NCBI RefSeq assembly: GCF_000787575.1
Contig: NW_012236497.1
Span: 105,860 to 130,746, forward strand
Length of the DNA: 24,887 nt
Reading direction: 5' to 3'
Source: Acytostelium subglobosum LB1
Taxonomy: Eukaryota > Evosea > Eumycetozoa > Acytosteliales > Acytosteliaceae
The notes under the pieces are model-generated. The model saw only the letters and a program-made list of their open reading frames with translations. It did no database searches and had not been told where the DNA came from. Below, one piece after another: positions 1-8,695 of this stretch (its first letter is position 1; every line of letters begins with the position of its first letter). The translations under genes and the position numbers were made by a program.

Positions 1-745
1 TGATTGGTCAATTGACAGCAGTTGTAGAAGTCCTGATCGAGGAACTTGTGGTCAAGCTCGTATCTGAATCGAAAGAGGAGATATCGGTTGACCAAACGAC
101 CAAAGAAGCACTCGATGACCACTCTCCTCTGGGTGAGAATCTTGTTCTTTAGCTTCTCTCCTTCACTGGCCTTTGCCAGCTCGGGTGACTTCATCAGAGC
201 AACGCGCCGCACGCCAGGAGTCCTGTCGGATGGACCATGATATGCTTTGTCACCAAGTAAGATAAACCTCTGTGTCCTGTAGCCATCGATCTCACCAGGG
301 CGCTTCACCAGGTAGTGAGCATACTTCTCATGCTCCTCCTTATGGATTGTGAAGTCGTGCTTCGACGCAAGGTGATGCTTGCTCACAAACACGGCGTAGT
401 GGGGCTTGGTTCCGAGCACGGCCACCTCAAACTTGCATCCGTAGACATGATTCTTGCCGTCCCAGTACATCTTCTGATCCTTGAAGGGCTCCTTGTACTT
501 CCTCAGCGTTGGTATAGTTGTAGAGTCAATGATCAGACCGATGTCATTGGGATTGTCNGCTAAAGATGTCATTGGTCGAGGTATGTTGACTTCGTCACTC
601 TCGCGGCGCTTGAACATATTGAACACCAGCTTCCGGGCGATGCAGATTGAGTCGTGGACTGTTGAGGCCGACCATCCAGTGACCATGCTTGCCAGTACTT
701 GGATCTTGGACGCAGTTGTGTAGAGCGCCAACAAGAGAACGATAC

Positions 746-788
746 TACAGTATGTTTCATAAGTTATGGCCACCCCCTGTTCAAACAG
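746..788 (+). repeat. Left terminal inverted repeat of the Tc1 element
   Basis: It begins TACAGTATGTTTCATAAGTT and continues through ATGGCCACCCCCTG to CAAACAG. Against the reverse complement of 2304-2346 it has 40 matches in 43 positions (one mismatch in the outer 34, two just inside). The first two bases are the TA duplication. Confidence 0.95.
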
Positions 789-1049
789 GTACGAGTTTGA
801 TATCTCCTACAAATATGGTTCAAGATTCTTATTCACTTCCAAATATAGTAGTCCACTTTTGCTCAAAAATTTCCATTTATGAATATTTTTCCAAAAATGG
901 AATTAATATATCTTTATCATTCAAACGATATTTTTGTTAAAGTAATGAACATGTCCATTATTTATGCAATAGTAAAGAATGAATGAGTTCAAACATCAAA
1001 CACTTTGTTGGAAGAGATAGAATATTATTTATGTACATTACAATTAATC

Positions 1050-2066
1050 ATGTCATTAACAGAAGAAGAGAGAGCTAAAATCGTGAGAGCCAGAAGGAGA
1101 GGATATTCAAAGAAATTAATATCAAAGATGTACAATATTTCCCGATCAACTGTGAGCAGGACTATTCAACGACACAGCGAGCGAGGAGACTTCAAGGACC
1201 GTCTCAAATCGGGACGCCCTTCAAAGTTTTCAAGAAGACTTAGAAGGAGGATCATCAAAGCTTTGGTCAGGAAGGAGGTCATCACTTTGGACGAGTTGAA
1301 AGCCAAACTTGAACTGAGATACGATACAGAGATATCAACGGCTCAAATATCTCGTATCGCTGCAAAGGAAGGTCTCACCTATCGCAGTTTAAGCAGGAAG
1401 AACGATCTAAAGCAAGTAAACGCAGATCAAAGGCTCCAGTTCGCTATGGCTCATCGAGACTGGACAGCCGAACAATGGGAACAGATAGTATTCTGTGATG
1501 AGACCACAATTGAGTCCAACATCAAGAACTACCGTCAACACGAGTGGGCTAGACAAGATAACAACACATTCAGTCGAGTTCATGGCATCAGGAGACTTCC
1601 CGGAACCAAGGTCAATTTCTGGGGATGTGTCACGAGTGCTGGTGTCGGATATCTCTCTGAGATTGAAGGCAATTTAGAAAACACTCAATACACGGAGATT
1701 CTTGATGATGCATACTCTCGATCCATCCGATATTATCATGGCCAACTCCCAGACTTTACACTGGCGATGGACAACTGTCCAATTCATAGAGCAACAAATG
1801 TCACCAGCCACTTGAGAAGGAAGAGGATACCCACCCTATTCATTCCCCCATATTCACCAGACATCAACATTATAGAGAATCTTTGGGCGATCTTGAAGAA
1901 GAGAGTCAAGAGAGAGCTGGCAAAGAACCCTGGAGTGGTCCTTTCCGACCTTGCCAATGAACAATGGGAGCTAATGGATGACAGCATTGTTGAGAACCTA
2001 TACGCCTCCTTGCCACAACGAATGGAGGACATTATAACAGCGAATGGATGGTGGACCAAATATTGA
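1050..2066 (+). CDS. Tc1-family DD34E transposase
   Basis: The enzyme cuts the element at its inverted ends and pastes it at TA. From the ATG at 1050 it is 338 aa, typical for Tc1. An in-frame ATG at 1005 would add 15 residues with no family similarity, so 1050 is preferred. The N-terminal third carries the paired helix-turn-helix DNA-binding region (YSKKLISKMYNISRSTVSRT, then the GRPSK linker). The catalytic domain shows the first Asp in VFCDET, the second in LAMDNCPIH and the Glu in SPDINIIENLW. Exactly 34 residues separate the second Asp from the Glu. No stop or frameshift is seen, so the protein may be active. Coding strand is opposite to the interrupted host transposase. Confidence 0.96.
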   Translation: MSLTEEERAKIVRARRRGYSKKLISKMYNISRSTVSRTIQRHSERGDFKDRLKSGRPSKFSRRLRRRIIKALVRKEVITLDELKAKLELRYDTEISTAQISRIAAKEGLTYRSLSRKNDLKQVNADQRLQFAMAHRDWTAEQWEQIVFCDETTIESNIKNYRQHEWARQDNNTFSRVHGIRRLPGTKVNFWGCVTSAGVGYLSEIEGNLENTQYTEILDDAYSRSIRYYHGQLPDFTLAMDNCPIHRATNVTSHLRRKRIPTLFIPPYSPDINIIENLWAILKKRVKRELAKNPGVVLSDLANEQWELMDDSIVENLYASLPQRMEDIITANGWWTKY

Positions 2067-2303
2067 CAACCTCCTTTGTCATTATTCTAGTTCATCGTTC
2101 CGATACCTTCGATCAATTTTCGTTGCATAAATAATGGCCATGTTCACTACTTATCATTTCAACACTCTCATTCAATTATTTGTAAATAAATATAACTAGC
2201 AATAAGTAATTCAATCAAGATTAGTAGATAATTGAGTCTATTATTTAGAGAGATAAGATATCATTTGGTATCTCTTAATATTGAAGAGATATCAATCACC
2301 TAT

Positions 2304-2346
2304 CTGTTTGCTCAGGGGGTGGCCATAACTTATGAAACGTACTGTA
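2304..2346 (-). repeat. Right terminal inverted repeat of the Tc1 element
   Basis: Read on the minus strand it begins TACAGTACGTTTCATAAGTT and matches the left end. Just inside, CAAACAG and TTGATATCTC recur at nearly the same distance as on the left, so the repeat reaches roughly 70 bp with gaps. Confidence 0.95.
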
Positions 2347-2837
2347 TCGAGGTAACTGATCTTCCTCTTCCTTCCTTTTCTGTCGTGCGTTTCCTCGGTG
2401 ATCTCGGGCTGACAGTCACGGTACAGGTCTTGAATCTCCAGTGTTGTTTTGGATGTCAGCTTGACAACTTGCTGCACTGGTTTCAATGTAAGACCTTTAA
2501 AGAGAGGTGACGCTTCAAGCATCACATCTTCTGTCTCTTCAATGTCCTCGGCTTCGGAATCGTGTACCTTCTCATCACCAACATGCATCTCTACTGCCCT
2601 GCGACAATCTGCTGCTGCAAATATATTATCTAGGTTCATATCTGTATCTATTTATCTCTGTGGACAGCGCTATTCAGAAAAATAGACAGCCGCCATTCAG
2701 CAAGTAGACAAGACAACAAAAAAAATGGAAAATCAAAAAAAATAAATAGAAGTTCAGCTTCGTGAATGACACAGCCATGTCTGTTAGATAGTGTCGTCCA
2801 CGTATTGGTTCATGGAAACCCTCTTCCAATCCACTCG

Positions 2838-2866
2838 GTGAACAATCGGTGAACATTGTGTGAACA
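2838..2866. promoter_or_regulatory. Three GTGAACA copies spaced exactly 11 bp
   Basis: GTGAACA begins at 2838, 2849 and 2860, within a looser TCGGTGAACAAT-type unit. The spacing is close to one helical turn, so a protein could contact all three on one face. They lie about 200 bp upstream of the interrupted minus-strand transposase start, where subterminal transposase-binding repeats or promoter sites would fit. The function is inferred. Confidence 0.4.
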
Positions 2867-2902
2867 AATCGGAAGTACGTGCTGGGACCAACTTGCTGGA
2901 GT

Positions 2903-2966
2903 ACTCTCCTGGTAACTCTCTTGGGCTTGCGCTCGTCACTCTCCTGGTAACTCTCCTGGGCGTGCA
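2903..2966 (+). repeat. Two-copy 35-bp tandem repeat
   Basis: ACTCTCCTGGTAACTCTC begins at 2903 and again at 2938. The copies differ at a few bases and continue as TTGGGCTTGC and CTGGGCGTGC. It directly precedes the larger tandem repeat. I see no gene here. Confidence 0.65.
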
Positions 2967-3283
2967 AACTGTTACAGCGCTAACAGGCACAGAAAGTAGA
3001 ATCATAGTAGAATTACAAAAATGACCTTCTTCAATTAGGACTAAATTAATTCTATTATTTTGAACTTCTAAACTCTATTTCTACTACAATTCTACATTGA
3101 TTAGACAGATACTCTTTTTCCAACGTGCTCACTGCTATGGCGGTGACAGGTACTGAAAGTAGAATTGTAGTAGAATTAGGAAAATTACCTCCTGGATTTA
3201 GGATTAATTATTTTTATTATTTTGAATTTTAAAACTCTATTTCTACTACAATTCTACATTGTTGATACAGATACCTTTTTTAA
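2961..3283 (+). repeat. Two-copy 163-bp tandem repeat, each copy with long inverted arms
   Basis: Copy 1 (2961-3123) and copy 2 (3124-3283) align from CGTGC(A/T)(A/C)ACTG to the T-rich end with scattered differences. In copy 2, GTAGAATTGTAGTAGAA (3159-3175) is perfectly complementary to TTCTACTACAATTCTAC (3241-3257) across a 65-nt AT-rich spacer. Copy 1 has the same 3' arm (3079-3095) and a 5' arm with two changes (2996-3012). Each copy could be a small inverted-repeat (MITE-like) unit that was then duplicated, or part of a larger repeat family. No coding sequence is supported. Confidence 0.8.
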
Positions 3284-3332
3284 AAGAAGAAGAGTGTATA
3301 AAACTATAGAGTGGAGAGTTTGGAAGTCGGAA

Positions 3333-3695
3333 ATGAAGGAGCGCCAGCTCCGGAATGTTGCGAAGCCAGCGGCGATGAGTTATCCACACACATTAACTAC
3401 CAACCTAGGGGACACTTGGTATACAAAGATACAACCCAGTATGTATCCGACGACTACAATACCAAACCCAAAAAAGATCTACAATCCTTGCAAGATGTGC
3501 AAGCATCAATCAGCAACCAAAGACTTTGGTTATCTGTACTGTTCAAAGAGGTGCAGGTCACTGGGCAAGAATCAACCAAAAAAGACCTGTCCCATGTGTA
3601 ACATTAACCAGATCCTAGAGTCATCCAAGGCTTGTCATTCTTGTCAGAGCAGTGCTTCCACCAGACGTAGGGATGAGAATAAGGAATATCTATGA
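3333..3695 (+). CDS. Small cysteine-rich protein, two zinc-knuckle-like motifs, unrecognised
   Basis: I do not recognise this 120-aa protein. The ATG at 3333 is chosen because in-frame sequence farther upstream lies in the tandem repeat and looks non-coding. A TATA-like GTATAAAAC lies near 3295. The central part has CKMC-x13-CSKRC (YLYCSKRC resembles a treble-clef end), followed by CPMC-x11-CHSC, which suggests one or two bound zinc ions. The N-terminus is Thr/Pro/Tyr-rich and the C-terminus short and charged. The second motif has the same spacing as CITC-x11-CLYC in the convergent gene ending at 3969, so the two may be diverged relatives. No catalytic domain is visible; a nucleic-acid or protein adaptor is possible but unproven. 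Confidence 0.6.
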   Translation: MKERQLRNVAKPAAMSYPHTLTTNLGDTWYTKIQPSMYPTTTIPNPKKIYNPCKMCKHQSATKDFGYLYCSKRCRSLGKNQPKKTCPMCNINQILESSKACHSCQSSASTRRRDENKEYL

Positions 3696-3818
3696 CAAGG
3701 TGGATGAAGGAGAAGCAGCAGCCACTATTCAATCTTTATATACAAATACAGTTTTAATACTTTTAATCTAACAATTTGAACTATATTAATGTTTATGTAG
3801 TTTATATGGCTGAAAGTC

Positions 3819-3838
3819 AAAGTCAGGATCCTGACTTT
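3819..3838. other. 20-bp perfect palindrome between convergent genes
   Basis: AAAGTCAGGATCCTGACTTT equals its own reverse complement and is followed by a T run. It lies between the stop codons of two convergent genes (3695 and 3969), in a 273-bp AT-rich spacer that otherwise shows only A/T runs. It could form a hairpin in the RNA of either 3' end, or be a dimeric protein site. Confidence 0.6.
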
Positions 3839-3968
3839 TTGTAACTAGAATACGCTATTAAATGACTATAATAAAATATGTTTTTTAATTTTTTAAAATA
3901 CAAAAAATTTCATCAGTGATATCTAATTGATCCAGGTCGCCAAAATCCTTTGTAGGTAGTGAATCTAA

Positions 3969-5442
3969 CTATTCATATCGTCGTTTGGTTAATGATGATG
4001 ATTGATTGTTGTTGTCCAATATTCTGTTTAGGGTCCTCCTACTCAGGTCTGAGAATCGAGATAGGTTGGGGTCAGTGACTGGTAGCAGTTGTTTGGATAG
4101 TATCGGCCTATGAGACTTTTGAATAGTGGAGAGGTTTACACTACCAACGGGTAGTGGACTAGTTGATTGATTCTTTGGTACTACAACCTTGTTGATCCAT
4201 TTATCATGATCCTCTTTCCTCTCTTTTTTGACCTTGATCTGTTTGGGTCTACCAATAAACTCATCAAATGATTGGTGTGTCTTGTATTTGGCTGATTGGA
4301 TCTTGTGTTTGGCAACATATCTAACATTGTCAAACTTCTCACTTGTCCAATTGGTGTGACCATCCACAATCTCATTGTATGAAGGAGATACAATCCTGTC
4401 CTGAGAATTGAGACCCAAACAGATGAGGACAGTATTGTCAATGGTGTATCCCAATTTGGAATCAACTCGCTCTATTGACATTTGGAAACACCTGTCCTCC
4501 AGTTTGCAGATTGTGGACGGTATCATTGGACATCCTGTATAGAAACATAGACCACGTTGATGTCTCCATCTTGATACCAATGATTCCAGTGATACCATGT
4601 TGAGAATTGGTCCATAAACCAGACCATTCTTTATCATCTTGTCATTGCGATGTTTACTTGTATTGTATAATATGGTGAGTGCCTTCTTTACTTTGTTTCT
4701 CTCATAGATAATATCCAACTGAATATCCTGTCCAACTCTATGATCTGATCTTAGATCACCTTTGATCAATGTCTCCATCTGTTTGGGACTGAATCCATTA
4801 GGATTATTATTGTTCAACTCCCCAATGATCAATTGAACATTGTCCTTGGTATACAATTGATTGTGATCAATACTATCAATTGTTGCAGGCCAATGTACAT
4901 TGAAACCAATCATCATTGGTATACCACTGATAGAACAACGTTGATCTTGTGAGTTGTATCTCTCCAACAACCATTGATTATCAATTGGGACAGAAGATTG
5001 GTAATCTATCCATCATTATCAAATCCAACTTCTTTCAAAGTACTCTATGGGATCTTGTAGGAATGATTTGTTTCTGTTAATGGAAACTTTGTTAATAAAT
5101 AGAATAAGTTATACTCTACTACTTTACTTACAGACAATATAGACACTCATTATTGGATACAATGAATTTCAATTCATTACATGTTATACAAAAGTTCTGC
5201 TCCATAACTTTTGCTGGTAGGAAGCGAGAGCATGACATAGTTTCATACAATAATTGTTCTTTGACAGTAAAGTCATTGATCCAATTATGAATGTTAGGAT
5301 TGGGTGTTGGTGGTGGAGGAAGAGGAAGAGGAGTTGGTCTTGATAGTGGTCGTGTATGTATAGGTTTAGTTTGATTTGATTTAAGTCCCCTTGTTGGTCT
5401 GTAAATGGAGGATAGTCTTAATGGTGGTGGATTGTTGATCAT
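3969..5442 (-). CDS. Cysteine-knuckle plus tandem HNH-like protein, possibly a pseudogene
   Basis: Exon 1 (5442-5132, ATG at 5442) encodes a Pro/Thr-rich stretch and then CITC-x11-CLYC. A GTAAGT donor at 5131 and an AACAG acceptor at 5075-5074 give a 58-nt intron. Exon 2 (5073-3969) continues in the same frame but meets TGA-TAA-TGA at 5021-5013, then reopens for about 345 codons. That part holds two related segments: CSISG...TIDSIDHNQLYTKDNV and CFYTG...SIERVDSKLGYTIDNTVLI. The C-x2-(S/T)G plus (S)IxRxD-x4-GYTxDN pattern is typical of HNH-type nuclease folds; the first copy looks degenerate. The C-terminus is basic. The stops may lie in an unplaced intron, may mark inactivation, or the real start may be internal. 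Coding of the HNH half is well supported; substrate and activity are unknown. Confidence 0.55.
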
Positions 5443-5656
5443 TATTGAGTGGAAGTATTATAAAGATATAGTGGTAGACAGTGAATGAGTGATTGTTAAG
5501 TGAACAGTACAGGTATATTTATACTGTTGTGATTCCAGGTTGGATGAGAGACCCTTCTCTCATTGAAAAAAAAAAAAGTCAATCATCTTGGGATTCTGCA
5601 CTCATTTTGTGAGGCAATCAATTGATTGACAGAGTTGGGTCACGTCACACTGCCAA

Positions 5657-8336
5657 TCACCAACCAATATTTATCTCTGTATCTTGTGTGTGATCATCAT
5701 CAATATGTGAAGTAGTTTCTGCTATCGGTATTGTTGTGTCCATGTCCTTCCTATACTCTGAAAACAATCTCTGTATCATTTCCAACAAACGTTTCTTCCA
5801 ATCATCTTGACCATCATCAGATACCGTACAAAAGTGTTCTATTGATGCCAACAACTTTTGAAGGTTTGTAACATTAGTTGTTGATGTCGCTCTGAATACC
5901 TTTGATAGATCCATACGACTATAGTAACAAGGAGGTTAGTCATATACTATAGCTACTACGACTGATAATACTACATACTAATGATAATCAATATATTTGT
6001 GATATAATGATTGTATCTGTTCCAACAAGAATGATGGATTGTAGCATTTGCTTATTGTCCTAGGTAGTTCATATGGTATACGATAGGCATCATCCACCCA
6101 TTCATTTGATATTGTCAATAGTTTGATTATCGATTCTAAACTATCTCTATCATCATGATATGGATTGATTATTGCTCCAAAGAATGGTTCAACAGTTTCT
6201 TTTTTGTACAAGTTCTAGGAAGGTATAGTATTAGTATATATGAGTCATAGATAATATATAAATATAAAATATCTACATACTTGATAAGAAGATTGTGTTT
6301 CAATATCTCTCAATGATGGTATTGGTGGAAAGTTTGGATGTGAATGATACCATCCAACAAGATCAAGTCCAAGTGCTGCAGCTTGTTCTCGGGCCGCAAT
6401 CAAAGAGTTTGGATCCATGTCACATTGAATGTCGGTGGAGAGTGATTGACAGGGAATGGCCAGCCTAACAGTGATGTACTTTTTGTCGTGATCATACTTG
6501 CCAGCCAACACTCCAATCACCTCTGTAGAGGAGATGTGTGAATGAACGTCCATTACAATCAGTGCATTCACTGTAATGTCCAATTGATAGGGTGCTGGCG
6601 TTGTAGATGTAAAGTTTAGACACTCTACCAATGTGAATGGGTCTAAAAGTATGTCGTCCTCGTCGTCATAGTCCTCTTCATCATAGTCATTGTCGTCGTC
6701 AACAAGTACTTTGATCTTTTTTGTCTTTTTCTTGTTTACTCTTGATGGATCAATGTGTCTTCTCTTCAATGATGATGATGATGGTGACAATGAACCATGA
6801 TTGATTGCACCAATAGACTCCAAGAATGTATGAACTCTACCAATGGCATTGACATCACCTGGGATACTGTTCCTTGCCACTGTCTTTGCCAAGTACTGAG
6901 GTCTAATCTTATTCCAATGTGATACCAATGAATTCCTGATTAAAAGGTATCGTTCCGGTGTCTTTGTACTCGTACCCTTAAAGAACTCTGAACATCCAAT
7001 CATCTCTTCGTCTGTTATTTCATCTCTTTTCAATATTCGTTCGATAGAGTTGTAGTTGTTGTTGTTGTTGTTGTGATGGTGTTGATGTGTATGATTATTG
7101 ATACTGCTTGTCTTGTTGTTGTTGTTGTTACTACATATATTTACATCTTCGTCGTTGTCTATAACAACTTCGTCTTGTTCCTCCTCTATGACCTCGTGTT
7201 GTTTATCATCTGATTCAATGTCCACTTCCACATCCTCATCGTCATCATGCTCGATAACAACATTGTTTGTTGGTATTGTAGTCGTTGTTGTTGTCATTGT
7301 CGTAGTTGTCTGATTCTTCTTCTTCTTCTTTTGTGGTTGTTGTTGTTGTTGCTTGGAATGGGACGATGAATGTGCCACTGCTGCTGATACATCAGAATGA
7401 TGATTGTTTGTTGGTGCCTTTGTCTTTGTCGTTGACTTTGTGCCAGTAGTAGTCTTGATCTTGTTAAAGTGTATTCGAGCATGATTCTTGACTTGTAATG
7501 GATTCCTCGTTTGAATGTATGATGCAATCAGTTTCCATTTGCCTCTTCCATATATCTCCTGATTTATTGGATCGATCGTTTAGTCATTCATTCATTCATT
7601 CTTATTTCGAAACATACCATTCCCTTCATGAACTGTAAATGCTCATGGTCTGTCCATTGAGTATTGTGTGATGGCATGCCATATGATGATGCAGAAGAGA
7701 TATGATTGTTGAAACTACTACTTGATGATTCAAGTGCTATAGAACAGTGTCAGTCTTTGCACTCGCTCATCGCACTACTGTATACATACAATCGATATCA
7801 GAGTTTACACGCTTCAGCTTCTCATTGAACTTTTGAGCATGACTTCTTATCTGCTTGGCAGTCTTTGTCCTTATGAGCATCTGTATCTTCTTGTAGTCCT
7901 TTCCATATTGCTTCAAACCTTGAATAAACAATTGTTTCTCCTCTTCAGTCCATGGTGTTCTATATTTCCTCTGCTGTTGAGATCCTGTTGATGTTGATGA
8001 TGTATATAGATGTACTGATTTTGATCCCTCTTGCCTATGCTTTCTATTTGTTGTATCATTGTTATCATATATTGTTGTTGTCTGTGTTGTATGATCACTC
8101 TCATCAGTGTCACTGTATTGATAGCTTATATTATTATTGTTGTTATTGTCACTACTACTTGGATGACCATCATCATCTTGATCATCATCTTCATCATCAT
8201 CATCTTCACTGTCATAGTCTTCATCATCATCATCTTGGTCATCATCATCATCATCGTAATCATCTTGATCATCATGTTGATCACCTTCACCTATGATATC
8301 AATCTCATCATCATCACCATCATCTATATCATCCAT
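5657..8336 (-). CDS. MYSM1-like histone H2A deubiquitinase (Myb-Myb-SWIRM-JAMM)
   Basis: Five exons: 8336-7790, 7736-7618, 7558-6281, 6214-5979 and 5918-5657. All four donors are GTATGT, and the joins give 813 aa. Residues 1-60 are almost all Asp/Glu. Myb/SANT 1 (about 126-173: PWTEEEKQLF...SHAQKFNEKL) is followed by Myb/SANT 2 (about 207-253: WTDHEHLQF...IYGRGKW...VKNHARIHF), which spans an intron. SWIRM lies at about 395-476 (EFFKG, KTPERYLLIRN, GDVNAIGRVHTFLESIGAIN). The MPN+ domain keeps the whole JAMM signature: Glu568, His627, His629, Ser637 and Asp640 (WYHSHP-x6-SLRD), so zinc-dependent isopeptidase activity is expected. The family removes ubiquitin from histone H2A in chromatin. Human MYSM1 has one SANT domain; this one has two. 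It shares a divergent promoter with the helicase gene at 8696. Confidence 0.9.
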
Positions 8337-8695
8337 ATTGATGATGTTGAGTTGATCAACAAACCTATCTGTCTAGTATTATTATTATCTCTTTCGACTA
8401 TTTGTTGTTGTCGTTGACGATAAGTCCGTTGTGTGAAGATTGTTCATCTGTTTGAATTCAAACAAACAAAATTTCTGATTTTTTTCAACAAGTCATCTCA
8501 CTTTAAACTTGACCAATGAGTTGAATTCAAAGAGGTCAAGTTCAGATCACACCCATTCAGTCACTATTCTTACACCAAAGGTTAACCTTCATTTGAATAG
8601 ACATAACTTATTATTATTATTATTTATTATCATGTAAAGTCAGACATTATAAATATATATATATAGCATAAACAATAATTAGAGATATAGATAAG
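8337..8695. promoter_or_regulatory. Bidirectional promoter with nested palindromes
   Basis: This 359-bp spacer separates the divergent deubiquitinase and helicase start codons. TGTTTGAATTCAAACA (8449-8464) is a perfect 16-bp palindrome. AACTTGACC (8506-8514) and GGTCAAGTT (8534-8542) are exact inverted arms enclosing a second palindrome, TTGAATTCAA (8521-8530). A TATATATATATA run around 8655-8665 lies about 35 bp before the helicase ATG and is the likely TATA region. The palindromes suit a dimeric regulator acting on both genes; no factor is identified. Confidence 0.5.

Larger units (their letters stand above)
746..2346 (+). mobile_element. Complete Tc1/mariner transposon inserted at a TA
   Basis: The element is 1597 bp (748-2344) flanked by TA on both sides (746-747, 2345-2346), the target duplication that defines this superfamily. 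Both ends begin CAGT after the TA, as in Tc1. Over the outer 34 bases (TA included) the two ends differ at one position, and similarity continues patchily for about 70 bp (CAAACAG, then TTGATATCTC on both sides). Inside is a single intact transposase gene. Near-identical ends and an uninterrupted gene suggest a recent insertion. It sits inside an older transposase gene on the other strand, making a nested arrangement. Confidence 0.95.
1..2639 (-). pseudogene. DDE_Tnp_4 (Harbinger/IS5-like) transposase, interrupted by a Tc1 element; C-terminus off the left edge
   Basis: The frame starts with ATG at 2637-2639 and runs to 2347, is broken by the inserted element, and resumes at 745, running off the window at base 1. 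With one copy of the TA removed the two parts join in frame (at least 346 codons). Motifs seen, in order: a helix-turn-helix-like stretch just after the junction (LASMVTGWSAST), first catalytic Asp in GLIIDST (about 522-540), YWDGKNHVYGCKFEV, second Asp in LLGDKAYHG (about 236-256), and third acidic residue in VIECFFGRLVNRY (about 78-119). This D-D-E layout is that of DDE_Tnp_4, the family of PIF/Harbinger and IS5-type transposases. About 95 acidic and basic residues precede the fold. One ambiguous base (N, 558) falls at the third position of an alanine codon and is harmless. I do not see this element's own terminal repeats. A domesticated host gene is the alternative. Confidence 0.82.

Noticed and set aside
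1-2639. Bacterial insertion-sequence contamination
   Set aside because: The flanking genes are intron-rich and eukaryotic, and Harbinger-type and Tc1 elements are normal in eukaryotes; the mixed GC content does not require contamination.
2674-3005. Two minus-strand frames of 73 and 97 codons upstream of the interrupted transposase
   Set aside because: They run through tandem repeats, overlap each other in different frames, and show no protein-like conservation or motif.
7952-8417. Plus-strand frames rich in His/Ile over the deubiquitinase start
   Set aside because: They are shadows of the Asp-coding GAT/GAC runs on the minus strand.
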